DNA of 64,000 nucleotides from Mortierella sp. BCC40632. Its lineage: Eukaryota > Mortierellomycota > Mortierellomycetes > Mortierellales > Mortierellaceae. Numbering within the stretch: position 1 is the stretch's first letter; each line of letters starts with the position of its first letter. The DNA lies in assembly GCA_011634665.1 (NCBI GenBank), contig WAEK01000023.1:605001-669000 (forward strand), given 5' to 3'. Below the pieces are notes generated by a model. That model saw only the letters and a program-made list of their open reading frames with translations. It searched no databases and was not told the DNA's origin. Positions 11,490-23,691 of this stretch are shown here, piece after piece. The position numbers and the translations under genes are program-made.

Positions 11490-13154
11490 GGCCGCTCCGT
11501 CCACTTTCTACGAGCCTGTGGCCCGGTTAGAGAACAAAACAAAAAGCCTACTCAATGGTTGTCTTTTTCTCTCGCCTTGGCCTTGTACCTTCTTGACCGA
11601 GCCCACGATGGTGTGGTGGGCGGGCGGGATAACGTGTCGCTGGATCCGTTCCTTCTCTTAACATGCTTGTTTGCAAATGTTTGGGCAGGGCGTGTTTTGT
11701 GTCCAAACGAGCGTGTGTCGCATATTGTGCATGGTGCCTTTTTTTTTTCTCTGTGTAAAAAAAAAAAAAAGAGCTGGTTGCATGATTGCGTGGCTGCATT
11801 CTGGCATCGTATCGTACCGCATCGTGCTCCGATCCCTCCCTCGCCTCAGTCATCCCTATATCCCTCTTGCCTCGTGCGTTACTCGTCCGCGCAGACCCAG
11901 CTGGCGACCTGACCTGCAATCAAGCTTGTCCTCGATTCATATCATTCACACACATATACACTTACACATCACTCATCCCAACACACAACTCTTCCCCTCT
12001 CACTCAACAGTCAGTTCCGACCGCTTCTGCTGCTCTCTTTTGAGCTGGTCTATTGAATGGCCTGTTGCTGCCAGTCCATCGGACCCACGATAAAAAAGGC
12101 CCATGCATGTCTGTGTGTACTCTGTATCTGTTGCATGTACCTGCGGGCCCGATACCGATGCCCTTTTGTCTCTCTCATCATCTGTCCGTTGGAAAACAAA
12201 AAGTAAAAAAAAAGTAAAAAGCTACAATGCATGGCATATATTGCAACGGTACCACCATCCAGCGATCGCAATTCCAACTGCGATCCCTTTTCACATCGAT
12301 AACCGCTTGTTCGTCTCGAAAGGCTCCTTAGACCCATCGAACAACAAACGGTTGAACTTCTTTACTAGAGCGTCTAGTCATCCTATCACTCTCCTTTGTA
12401 CCCCTTGATAGGCCAACTGAACCGACTGATGGGGCCCAACCGAGTTGACGACTCGATAGACACAAATGTCGCGAAAACGTCGGACGATTCTGCACCATGA
12501 GGTTCCGCTCTCTAACTATGGCTTTGACATACACACATGGTTGAGTCCAGTAAAAAAAGTTTTTCTTTGGGTTCAATTGTCCAGCCCATTTGGCTTTTTG
12601 TGTTCTTTCAATAATGCATGCAAATCCTCTGTCATTTCCTGGACGAGCACGCAAACCTACCGGACCGAATTACTTTTTTTTTTTTTTTTTTTCCTTCTGT
12701 CTCTCTCACTCTCATACACACACCTTTTTTTTTTTTTTTTCTTTTCATTCCGGGCTTGCGACACCAGGTGCCGATAAGCAAGGAAGCTCTCTCTCTCTCT
12801 CCTGTCTGGAGGCTCCTCCGCGCCCCCTCGCTTTGCCTTTTGTTAATGACTTGTCTAGGTAGCTAATGGTTGCTGTGACTCTGGTCCTGGCCTATCGGTC
12901 TTATCCCCTCCCTCATCTCTTTCCCTCGGCCTCCTATCCACAGCCACAGCAATCGCCATCATTACAGCTGCACCTTCTACCCCTTGTTTCTTGAGAGGGG
13001 GCAAAAAGCATGACCAACTCCAAAGCATTGAGATTGATATGACCGATCCTGGTCCCATGGGAACATGGTCATTCTTGCTGCACGCTCCGCCAAAACCTCA
13101 GTTTCTCTCTATCACTCGCTCTTACTCACTCTTTCTCACCTACTCTTTCTCGCT

Positions 13155-13203
<49 letters not shown>

Positions 13204-13681
13204 TATCTCTCTCTCTCTATCTCTCTCTCTCTCTCTCTCCTTTTGACCAGAAAAGCCGGCTCTCCCGAATGGTTTACTGCCGATGACTGCTGCATTGCAG
13301 CCCTGACAGGTCCTATATGCAACATGTCACTTTGCAGACCATGTCTATGCCCGGTCCTTTTCCGTTATTTTTAGGGAGAGAGAGAGAGAGGGCGGGGAGG
13401 CGGAGGTGGAGCAAAAGGCGCGAAAAAAAGAAAAAAAGATGTGGAGCAACGGGCAGCCCTGATCCTCTCTCCCCTGAGCGGACAGACATGACATGACAAG
13501 ACATGAACAAATGAACAATGAACAATAACCATTGCAGGACCCGAGCATGGATAGTCCCCGATCCTCATTGTCCCTGTGGGAGCCTTTCCCTTTTCTTTCT
13601 TTCAGCTCTGGTGGCGGAACGGACAGTGATCGACAGCACACACCATAACAGAGCTTTCGTTCGCCTTGGCCCATCATGTCA

Positions 13682-13713
<32 letters not shown>

Positions 13714-14455
13714 CAAATACTCACACTCTCGCACTCTCTCACTCACACACACACACTCTCTCTCTCTCAAATTGTCACCTCTGCAATATGCAAGACAGAC
13801 GTTGTATGCAAGCCCAATTCACACACACGCAAACACACATACACATACACACACACACCCATATAAAAAGTACATGCACATTGAGTTCATTCTTACTATA
13901 TGTCATTTCCTCCAAAAAAGCAAGGCCTGCACATGTTGTTATATTAAAGAGGTCTTTCCACTTTCTCCCCAATGGCTCTCGTACCCACTCTTTTGTTGGC
14001 GCGCTCTCTTTTTTTTTTTTTTTTTTTTTTTTTTTCCTCCTCCGTCTGACTCTGTTTGGGTTCTGATCTCTCACACTCTCAATCCCCTGTCCTTTTCCTC
14101 CATTACCATAGCCCACCGATAGCACGAAGAAACAAGTAAAAAAAAAAAAAAAAGGTATCATATGAAAAGGGTCGTGGGCGTATCACTTTCCCCCTTCTCC
14201 TTGAGCAATAATGAAAAATAAAATGTCCTCTCCCCCCTCTCCCTCCCGTATCACATCAGTATAGACACGAGGTCTGTAAAACAAAACAAAAAAAAAAAAA
14301 AAACTGCTCAAGAAGACATGATATCGACACGCATGGCTCCACCATGTGGGTTTCCAAGCTGAGTAGGTCATTATAGAAGTACGACTACTAATAGATCGCT
14401 ACTTTCTGCTACTGTTGTTACAACGAATAGTGGTGGGCTGAGTGTATATATACAT

Positions 14456-14460
<5 letters not shown>

Positions 14461-14536
<76 letters not shown>
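14461..14536. repeat. (TC)38 microsatellite
   Basis: The longest pure dinucleotide tract seen in the left half of the window, about 76 nt, with TATATATA just before it (14445-14452). Confidence 0.9.
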
Positions 14537-14538
<2 letters not shown>

Positions 14539-15288
14539 TAGCTCTCACCGAATGTCTAAGAGGTCTACGCCCAACGGAACGGGACTCGTTGTTCCTCCTC
14601 GCCGATCTTTTCTTTTTCTTTTCTTTTTCCCAATCAGGTGATGGGCGATCATTTTCTTCTACCTCTTCCAACCCGTCTTTAGACCGGGCTTGCCCATTGT
14701 TTCTTCCCTTTTGGTCATCCAGCTCTTTTTGGCACAAGGTTATTATTATTCTCTTCTACATGGAGACACCTGTCTCTTGCACATGAGAGTGAATGTGAGG
14801 TGATCTTCTAGCCTGAGCTATATCTTGGAAAAAAAAAAAAAAAAGCTCTTTCTACATCCTCCTTCCTATCTTGTCCATTCCTTCTGGCCCATCGGATCGG
14901 GGAATGAACCCCCCTTCCTCCTTCCTCCTTTTCCTCCGCCTTTCTCCTAAGCTTTTCTCTTTGCCCACAAAGGTAAAAAAAAAAAAGAAAAGAAAAAAAA
15001 GCTCTTTACAAGAGAAAAAGATACAATAATCCTCCAATGGACAATTACTTCTTTAGACCCAGAATAAAAAATAATCTCCACCCAATTTCATATATTCTTC
15101 AATAACCTACTCCTGCTAATGACACGCTAGCTAACATTCAAATCCAGGTCTACGCTTATTTTTTCCCATGGCGCCTGGAGAGGCCTTTTTTTTTCTTTCT
15201 TTCTTTCTTTCTTCTTCAACTCCGCTCATTTGTTCTTGATTGTCCAAATTGGCCCTTTTTTCTTCTGCTTCTACGCTTCTTCTTTCCT

Positions 15289-17746
15289 TTAATCCTTCTT
15301 GGGAGGCTCATTGTCCACCGTTGGGCCCGAGCCCGAACCTGAGGCTCCTTCATTACCACTATCACCCGAATTCTTCTTGTACACCATCTCAAAGAGCTTC
15401 AACGAACCCTGTTGCAAATCCGACGTTCCCTTCTTGATCTCCTCCGCTTCCACAGACTCTCCCTTCTGCAATACCTCTCGTAATTGAACAATCTGCGCTC
15501 GAATCTTTTCTGCCTCTGTCGCATCCAACTGTCCCTTGAACTCATCCATATTCTTCTCCGTCTCGGAAATCACCGACTCGGCATGGTTCGTCGCTTCAAT
15601 CTGGTCACGCTTCTTTCGATCCGCATCCGCAAATCGCTCCGAATCCTTGATCATGTTCTCAATCTCATCCTTGGACAGTCCTGATGACGCCACGATCGAC
15701 ATCGACTGGTCTCGTCCTGTCATCTTGTCTTTGGCTCCAACATTCACAATACCATCGGCATCAATGTCAAACGAAACCTCGATCTGAGGAATTCCCTTGG
15801 GTGCCGGTGGAATACCATGAAGGTTAAAGTCGCCCAGAAGCTTATTGTCCCGAACAAGCTCACGTTCTCCCTGGAAGACTCGAATCTGGACTTGTGTTTG
15901 ACCATCAGCAGCGGTCGAGAACACTTGTGACTTTTTGGTGGGGATGGTCGTATTGCGATTGATCAAACGCGTAAAGACACCACCCAAGGTCTCGATACCA
16001 AGTGAAAGTGGAGTCACATCCAAAAGCAAAATGTCGGACACGGAGCCTGCAAGGACACCTCCTTGAATCGCCGCACCAATAGCAACTGCCTCATCTGGGT
16101 TGACACTCTTTCCAGGTTCTCGTCCAAAGATTTGCTTTACCGTTTCAATCACCTTGGGCACACGGGACATGCCTCCGACCAGGATCACATCGTCAATCGC
16201 ACTTGTGGCCACACCAGCATCCTTGATTGCCTTTTTGCAGGGCTCCGTCGTTCGTTCGATCAAGTCCTTAACCAAGGACTCAAACTTGGCTCGGGTAAGC
16301 TTAAAGTTGATATGCTTGGGTCCCGTCGCATCTGCTGTGATATAGGGCAAGTTAATGTCGGTCTGGACAGTGCTCGAAAGTTCAATCTTGGCCTTTTCAA
16401 CTCCCTCACGGATACGTTGAATTGCCATCCGGTCCGTTGACAGGTCAATGCCCTGATCCTTCTTGAATTCGTTTACCACATACTTGACCAAGAGTGCATC
16501 AAAGTCCTCTCCTCCCAAAGCTGTGTCTCCGTTTGTCGACTTGACCTCAAAGACACCGTTTTGAATCTCAAGAATCGAGATATCGAATGTACCGCCTCCA
16601 AGGTCATATACGGCCACTGTCTTGTCTGCCGTCTTGTCCAGTCCAAAGGCCAACGCTGCAGCCGTGGGTTCGTTGATGACTCGAAGTACATCCAGACCGG
16701 CAATGGCACCCGCGTCCTTGGTAGCTTGACGCTGAGCATCGTTAAAGTAGGCGGGCACAGTAATGACTGCATGCTTGACCTTCTTGCCCAGATACCCATC
16801 TGCTGTATCCTTCATCTTGCCCAAAATAAATGCACTGATCTGAGAAGGGGAATATTTCTTACCCCTGGCCTCAACCCAGGCATCTCCATTGTCGGCCTTG
16901 ACAATCTTGTAAGATACGGTTTGGATATCATGTTGAACAGCAGGGTCGGAAAACTTGCGACCAATCAATCGTTTGGTGGCATAGATGGTGTTCTCGGGAT
17001 TGACCACAGCTTGACGTTTGGCGGCTTGACCGACCACCATTTCATCATCTTTGGTAAAGGCTACGACGGAAGGGGTTGTCCGAGCACCCTCCGAGTTTTC
17101 AATCACACGAGGGGTTTTTCCTTCCATGACACTGACGCATGAGTTGGTGGTTCCAAGGTCAATTCCAATGACAGGGCCTTGGATAGCCGCTGAGTATGCG
17201 CGGCGTTGCCAACAATATTTTTTTTTTTTTTTCATGAGACCAGAGAATGATGGGGGTTAGCGGGGGAGGGGAAGGCAAACAAGCGGGAAGCAGTCACTTT
17301 TCCAGAAAAAGATAGAAAAAAGGGTTGGCGGGGTGGAGCCTGAGTGCACGTCCACGCACACACTACTCCGCTGCGTGCGTGGTGTGTGTGGAGAGAGATA
17401 GAGATAGAGAAAGAAAAAAAAAAAGGCGTGAGAGCCTTCCGCTTTCCTTGGCCAGTGCAGTGTAGCAAAAGCAGAAAAGCAAACAGACATGCAATGCATC
17501 GTTGACAAAGACTCATTCACTCCCAATGCCATTACCGTGAGAGTCTAGTATTTTCTTTTTCTTTTTCTTTTCTTTTTCTTCTTCTCTTTCTATTTTCTGG
17601 AACGCAGGGATCCATCTCCATTCCTGCCAAATGATGCACGCGATTCTCTGAAAAAAAAAAAAAAAAAAAAATAGGGATGGGAAGATTGGGCAGAACATGG
17701 AAAAGTCTCCTCATTCTCTGAGTCGTGTAGATCCCAAAGAACAAAA

Positions 17747-17786
<40 letters not shown>

Positions 17787-17947
17787 CTGCTTCTCTCTCT
17801 TTTTTTCTCTCTTTCTCTCCTCTTTTTTTTTTTTTTTTTAGCGCGAAAAATAAAACGTCCATCGCGAAGCTTTTAATGACTTACCAGCAGCTGGTTGCGA
17901 GCAGCGGCCTGAAAGCCGTGCTTCGAGATCGAGGCCAGTCGATACAT
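15289..17947 (-). CDS. SSC1: Mitochondrial Hsp70 (SSC1/mortalin type)
   Basis: The main exon ends at 15289 and is open from about 17235 downward, with about 640 coding residues. It carries [11 protein letters not shown], the ATPase signatures [14 protein letters not shown] and [12 protein letters not shown], the linker [17 protein letters not shown] and a C-terminal GSGSGP-rich tail. Organellar features are a Cys in TTNSC, the [12 protein letters not shown] motif, and no EEVD end. An upstream exon (17885..17947) encodes [21 protein letters not shown], a typical basic amphipathic presequence, ending CTG|GTAAGT in phase 0. The protein is the ATP-driven motor of TIM23 import and a matrix chaperone. 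Oddity: the only AG just before the conserved domain (ACTCAG|CGG, at 17189) is out of phase with exon 1, while an in-frame ATG at 17235 follows an A-rich tract. A missed small exon or a second start is possible. Confidence 0.93.
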
Positions 17948-18221
17948 AATGCGTAAGGGTAGAGGTTAAAAAGATCGAGATTGCGTAAAAAAAAAAAAAA
18001 TAATAACAATATAATAAAACAGGTGTAGAAAGGGGACTTTATAGTGTATGTTCAATGCTAGATCAAAAGAAAAGCGTTCTTCGTTTTTGTGTGTGTTTTT
18101 TTTAAAAAAAAAAAATATAAAAAGTTGGTCAAAGAAAGAGTTTTTCGGGGCGAGTCGATCAAGAGGAGAATATAAAGGAGTAGAAAAAAAAAGGGAAGCG
18201 TGAGGGACCAGGGATCCTCTT

Positions 18222-18236
18222 GGAAGCTTCTAGTAA
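18222..18236. promoter_or_regulatory. Candidate heat-shock element upstream of mtHsp70
   Basis: The sequence gGAAgcTTCtaGtA contains two perfect alternating nGAAn/nTTCn units and a third with one mismatch. It lies about 275 nt upstream of the mtHsp70 start codon. Mitochondrial Hsp70 genes of fungi are commonly under Hsf1 control. The match is short and could be chance. Confidence 0.35.
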
Positions 18237-18332
18237 CCACGAACAAAAAAAGAAAAAGAAAGAAGTGATAGAAAATGAACGTGCGAGATGGTTCTCTGAC
18301 TTGCTTCTCGTTGTGAGTGGTGGGGGTGATGA

Positions 18333-18334
<2 letters not shown>

Positions 18335-18379
<45 letters not shown>
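18335..18379. repeat. (GA)n tract upstream of mtHsp70
   Basis: A pure dinucleotide run, CT on the mtHsp70 coding strand, about 390 nt before the start codon. Confidence 0.85.
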
Positions 18380-18381
<2 letters not shown>

Positions 18382-19841
18382 CAAAAGTAAAGATGCAGCG
18401 CGAGTGGAGGCGAGTGAGAGGAAAGAAAAAAAGAGGTGTACGTCTGCCCGTGCGCTTTGCTTTCGTCCCCATGGCGTCCAAAAAGGGCAAAGCAGTCACT
18501 TCTTGGCTCATCTTTTCTCGCCCGAGGCGAGCTACACATTCCTTTCACTCATCGACCCCAGCAGGACGAATCTCCCTTCGACAAGTGACGGATTCAGGGG
18601 TCAGTATGCTCAAGCAGCATTCATTTTTAAGTCAAGGTCAGTTTTTTTTGAACCTTTTTTTTTACCTTTTTTTTACCTTTTTTTTTTTTTTGTTAGAATC
18701 CGCCACCAAGTTCAGTTGTCCTGAACCTACGCTTTCCAGCCTAGTCCTGCCAAACGAGGCAAAAAAAAAAAGCACAAGATCATCGTGAGCAATCCATCTT
18801 TTGGGATGAAAGGCAGATACTCCTTTTTCCCAATGACTTGAAAAGAGCTGACAGTATAGGCTTGATGCTCTCTCTTGACGAGCAGGATACAGATCCGGCT
18901 CCTCCCTTTTCTCTCTCTCTCTTTCTCTCTGTATTTTTTTCTTTTTAAACTCTAGAAAAGGGCCCATCTCATCTACTAGATCCACCAAGGCATGCAAGTT
19001 CAAGCGCAAGCCCTTCGCCCTATTCCATTTGCCAGTTGTTACGCGAGTAGCATGGTAAGTGCCAAATAAGTCACATGAGCTGACATTAAAGAGATCACGG
19101 AGACGACTGGAAATTTCGGGTAGCCTCCGTTTTGGAACAAATGGGGGCGTATGGGAGGCATCTCTTGTTGGTCTGGAAGAATCTCTTATGACGCGGGGGT
19201 GGGGGAGGTCGTCTTGGCAGACGTCATGGATCCCTTGGGAAACTTATGAACCATCGTTGGGAGACCCGATACATTACAACGCATGATCTGTTTGGACTTG
19301 ATTGCGGATGAGTGCTGGCTCATTCCTTTGGTTTGACTCTTTTCAATTACATGTCTTTCAGTGTAAAAGTTCCGTTGGTAATTGGCTTTAGCCTACCTTA
19401 CTACCAAGAAAGAGAACCTAAAGAAGAGGAGATCATGGTATAGGAAATGAGAAAAATCAACAGAGAATATGCGGGGTACTGACCAGACGATAGCTTACTT
19501 TCAATTAGGTTCAAAGATAGTTGGCAAGAGATTTCTTTGCAAGTTGAAAGACCCTTCCATGAACTATAAAAAAACAGCACTTTCTGAAGATTCCAAGTGG
19601 ATAGACAGAAAGGGCTATTCTCAAGATCTCGTGACAAGAACAGAGCGCGTTCGCGAATCTAGGCAGCTCATCAGCCTGAAGCAGAATTCGTACTATATAA
19701 AAAAAAACGATAGTGCACCTCCCATCAACCACTGGGAAAAGAAATTTTCCCAGCACACAGCCAGCATTACTGACCAACCGCGTGTAGCCAATAGTGAGGG
19801 CCATTCTCACCCCTCGTCCTGATCGACCAAGGAGTAAGGAT

Positions 19842-19876
<35 letters not shown>

Positions 19877-20627
19877 CCGTGCCGAGAAGAGCCGATGCTA
19901 ATAAGACGCTCATGGGGTCAGTCCGAACCCGGCGTGAGAACAAAGAAGAATGAGAAACCATTCCTTTGGTTTGACCACCTACTCGCTCTACCCCCTTACT
20001 CTCTTTCTCAGTTGGATTTCATCTATCGGACAATCTGGATTTCCTTTGATATAAAGCAGCGGTAAGAGTCGGGCATGTGTGAACCACATACCCACACAAG
20101 GCATTGGCAATTATGCGAAAAAAAAAGTACGTGGCGTTGCGTCTTACTGACCCATTCCTTATAATGCCGAGAAATCAGAAACTAATTATCAAATCGCATA
20201 AAAAGAATCTCTGTTCTCCTCTGTCCTCAGTTCCCAGACATCTCTTTTTTGCGCTATCTCCCCCCTCCCCAAACAAACAAAGGAGCCCCCGACCAAGGCC
20301 TTTGACCACAAAAAAAATCAAATCAAATTGTATACTCTGTAGTCGTAGCAATTTGAAAAAAAAGGTTGGGATTCGATCGACAAAGAGCACAAAAATGGAC
20401 TAGTGGCCAAAAAAGAGGGGGTGGGGAGGAAGAAAAGAAAGGAAGTATGTTTTTGACAGAGCTCTTTCTCTTTGAACGCGCGCATAATTTTTTTTTTTTT
20501 AATCGAGAAAACAATATTCCTTTCTCTCGTTCCATTCTGATGGTTACCCCAAGACTGGGAATGAGAGAAGTATCTCCAGAGCTGACTTCAGCATGTTCAC
20601 CATTTTTTTTTCATTCATTTCCATATC

Positions 20628-21959
20628 CTAGGGCTTGTAGGGCGACTCGGCGAGACCTCCACTCAGAATCTCGTATCCACCCTTGGTCACTAGCACAACG
20701 TCTTCCAACCGGATACCATATCTATTCGACCCATGAGAATTTCTCACCAACATGGTCAATTCACGCGATCCTTTTCTTTTATCTCCCTCCTTATCCAGAC
20801 ATACATTTCAACAAGTAACATGTAACAAACAAACAAATCCACTTACTGTCCTTCGACATAGATACCAGGCTCGTTCGTAAAGACCATGCCCTCCAGAAGG
20901 GCCGTGTCGGAATTACCACTGTCAAGGTACGGCTCTTCATGACCCTCCATGCCTAGACCATGACCCAATCGATGAGTGAACCGTGTCTCATACCCTTCCT
21001 TGCCAATTAACGATCTCGCCGCCTTGTCAATCGAACTACAGGAAGCCCCTGTTCGAATCGCTCCTAGAGCCGCCTTCTGGGCATCCTTCACAATCGACCA
21101 GACCTTGTCCAATTCCTCGTTCATCTCCTTGTTGGGTCCTCGGTCGATCCAGAACGTCCTTGTAATGTCGGACATGTACCCGTGCAACAATGCACCGGAA
21201 TCGATCAAGACCATCATGCCTCTCTCCAACTTGGTGTCATTTCCGCTTCCATGAGGCAACGCTGCGTCCTTGCCAAAGAGGACCAAGCTACCACCATCGT
21301 CGTACACTAGTCCTGAGACTTGATAGGCCTCTGTCAACAATGACTGGACATCAGATTCTCGCATTCCGACCGAGATTTGATTCTTGACGGCTCGAATGAC
21401 GTTCACGGTAGTTTGGGAAACACAGCGCAAGATGTCGACTTCATGGTCGGTCTTTCGAACCCGAAGATGGCGCACAGCTCGGTTGGCGATTTCGACTTTA
21501 CGATTGTGTTTTTCGAGTTCGGTCGTGAGGCCATGGGCAACGAATTGACGCATGTCGGCGTCAATGTAAATCTGGCTCGGTTCCTTGGGCTTTCTGTTTC
21601 TGTCGTCATCGCCGCCGCCGCCACCGCCACCACCACCACCGTGGCCTCCGTCTCCTCCATGGCCTCCGTTTCCTCCATGACCACCATTTCCTCCACGGCC
21701 TCCATCGCCGCCGCCACCGCCACCGCTGGCCAAATCAACAGGGCGTTTGTGATCCTTGCCGTCATCTGGACCGACCCAAGGGGTGTCCAAGACTTCACGT
21801 ACGACCTTGTACGCGGAACCACCTTCTTCCCAAGTCCTGATCGAGATGCTTGTACCGGGCAACACGCCCTGTCTTGCACGCGAGGCCTCGAATTGAGGCG
21901 ACACGATGGTAGTCCTGGTCAACACTGATTATGGTTAAAAAAGGTAACCAAGACGACAT

Positions 21960-22006
<47 letters not shown>

Positions 22007-22729
22007 AAAAAGAGTTGAGTCGCACGATACCATATAGAGTTTATGGCGGAACAAAACCTTTTCTTTCTTTCTTTTTTTTTTTCTCTTTACCTTGACCAAT
22101 CTTGTCGGTTTTAGCTTGGATGACCAGCAAGAAGGGTCTTTCGGAAAGAGACCAGTGAATGTCTGTAAAGTATCTCAGGTTAGGACCCGGTTCAGCGATG
22201 TAGGCCTCGACATCGAGATCGATCAGGATACGGGAAAGGTTTTGTTGACGCTCGGTAAATTCTTGGGCACTGATCGGTTTGATATGGTCACAAGAACCCT
22301 TGAGATGCGAGAACGGGGTGGTCTTGTTGAGACTTGGATGGTTTAGATGAAAAGAGAAAGAAAAAAAAAAAAAAAAAAAAAAACTTAAGAGAAAGAGAAA
22401 GAAAAAAAGTTTCTCTGACAAGAAAAGCTTCGTTTCTTTTCTTTCTTTTTCTTTTCTCTTTCTTACCCCGTGAAAAAGTCAATGATACTAATGATCAAAA
22501 AGACGGCCAAGGAGAGTGCGATCGCGATCAATCCAATCTTCCAACACTTGCGCATCGCCTCTTGACGTTGTTGCACATCTTGTGAAGAACCTGCTCGACC
22601 CAAGGCCGCAGGAAGATGCGATCGTGCCGCTTGTTGACCTCCGTTACCGGCATTCGTTGCTCCTGAGGCGCCCACTGGGGCGTTGTTGCTGAGGAGCGGT
22701 TGACGCTCCAGATCTGGGTTGTTGGACAT
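20628..22729 (-). CDS. Membrane-anchored M24 Xaa-Pro peptidase
   Basis: Minus-strand exons 22467..22729, 22091..22332, 20847..21924 and 20628..20721 join in phase to about 558 aa. Residues 1-62 are cytosol-like and include an acidic dileucine motif, ERQPLL (8-13). Residues 63-83 form one transmembrane segment, giving a type II topology. A creatinase N-terminal domain follows (EAYIAEPGPNLRYFTD, SERPFLLVI), then a Gly-rich linker of GGNGGHGG-type repeats (about 237-275). The C-terminal pita-bread domain has all five expected metal ligands: Asp in LIDSG, Asp in YMSDITRTF, His in HGLGMEGHEEP, Glu in TNEPGIY and, in the last exon, Glu in RLEDVVLV. The family removes or cleaves next to proline using two divalent metals. 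The anchor, topology and ERQPLL suggest a vacuolar or late secretory location by inference. Confidence 0.9.
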
Positions 22730-23538
22730 GGTTTTTTCTACTTTTAGGCTTCGTGTTTGCCTTGCCTGGTCTGGCTTACTGCTACTGCGCTTTTCTTTCT
22801 TTACTGTGTGTGTGTGTGTGTTTTTTGTTAAAGGTTGACAAAAAAGGAGAAGGGAAGGGAGGAAGAAAAGAAGAAAGAGTCGTGAGAATCCCTGAGGAAG
22901 TGACGGTTGAGGACTTTCTCTCTTATTTTGGCGAAAAGGGAAGAAGGAAAAGGTAAAGCGTCGAGAAAACGACGATCCAAAAAAATCTCTTTTTTTTTTT
23001 TTTTTCTCATGGCTCATGTTTCTCAGTTCTCAGGAGGACTGGGGAACGAGGAAGGTAGTTCCCCCCCTTACCAGTCACAAATTCGCATGGTATGGTTAGA
23101 TGGATGGTTCCCGGTCCTTTTTGATTTTAATGCGCGAAAAAGAGACGCCCACATCCATCCGAACCACAGACACGCCGCATATTTTTTTTTTTAAGCATGG
23201 TTGTTGTTGTGCTTGTTACGCACGGTGTGTGCGCGTGCGGGCGCGCGCGCAACCAAACTGACAAACGACGAACGATGGTCTTTTTCTCCTCTCTCTCTCT
23301 CCCTGTCCTGTCCTGTGTTGTCCTGTCGATTTAGTCCATTTGAGGAAACGATCGTCATCTCGACGGAAGAAGAAGAAAAAAAAAAAGACTCTTTTTGCAC
23401 GCACCTCTCCCATCACTCTCTCTTAACCACCAAGGTTAGAGAGAGCTTTTTGGCACTGATTTAGACCAAACTCGCTTACTGAAGAAAAAAAGCAAGCTTG
23501 AAAAATAGTCAAAAGGATGTCTGATCTGAAAAAAAAAA

Positions 23539-23577
<39 letters not shown>

Positions 23578-23691
23578 AATAGAAAGTGAGTGACCATTCT
23601 ACGAAAGAATGATATCTATCTATCTATCTACGAAAGAGAGAGAGAGAGAGAAAGAGACAAAAAGAGAGAGAGAGAAAAGATTGAAGTTTCT
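22730..23691. other. Intergenic: M24 5' region and SSD1 3' region
   Basis: No gene is seen. There is a (GT)n run at 22804-22820, GCGCGC-rich sequence at 23228-23252, a tatc repeat at 23610-23630 and an A10/T19/A22 palindromic run at 23529-23579, about 110 nt beyond the SSD1 stop codon. Confidence 0.6.
23529..23579. repeat. A/T palindromic homopolymer block
   Basis: A10, T19 and A22 lie in direct succession and can fold into a perfect A:U hairpin in RNA. It lies just past the 3' end of the SSD1-type gene. Confidence 0.7.

Larger units (their letters stand above)
6547..15288. other. 8.7-kb stretch with no recognisable gene
   Basis: No frame, alone or as an obvious exon chain, resembles a known protein. 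The stretch alternates between purine-rich blocks (6600-7900, 9400-9980, 11131-11176) and pyrimidine-rich blocks (8714-8914, 10080-10110, 12676-12720, 13150-13240, 13680-13760, 14461-14536). It has long poly-T runs (11457-11488) and short tandem repeats at 8147-8193 (an aggaccggcc unit, then gagcatccag-like units) and 8548-8602 (tetranucleotides of the gtct/gtcc type). Non-repetitive islands of 200-400 nt lie between them, for example 10110-11080 and 11800-12660. It separates two minus-strand genes, so part of it should be the 5' region of the PHYHIP-like gene and part the 3' region of mtHsp70. Confidence 0.6.
17948..20627. other. Intergenic: mtHsp70 5' region and M24 peptidase 3' region
   Basis: The stretch holds a (GA)n tract at 18335-18379 close to the mtHsp70 start, several T-runs (18650-18692, 19843-19876) and mostly unique sequence at 18950-20620. 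A stop-free but ATG-poor frame on the minus strand covers about 18662-19253, but it contains a GAGA-encoded RERERE segment and matches nothing known, so no gene is called. Confidence 0.5.

Noticed and set aside
18662..19253. Stop-free minus-strand stretch of nearly 200 codons
   Set aside because: It includes a GAGA-encoded RERERE part, lacks a sensible start and resembles nothing known; a run of this length is expected about once by chance in a window this size.
19469..19822. Plus-strand 117-codon frame
   Set aside because: No domain, signal peptide or splice support; composition not clearly coding.
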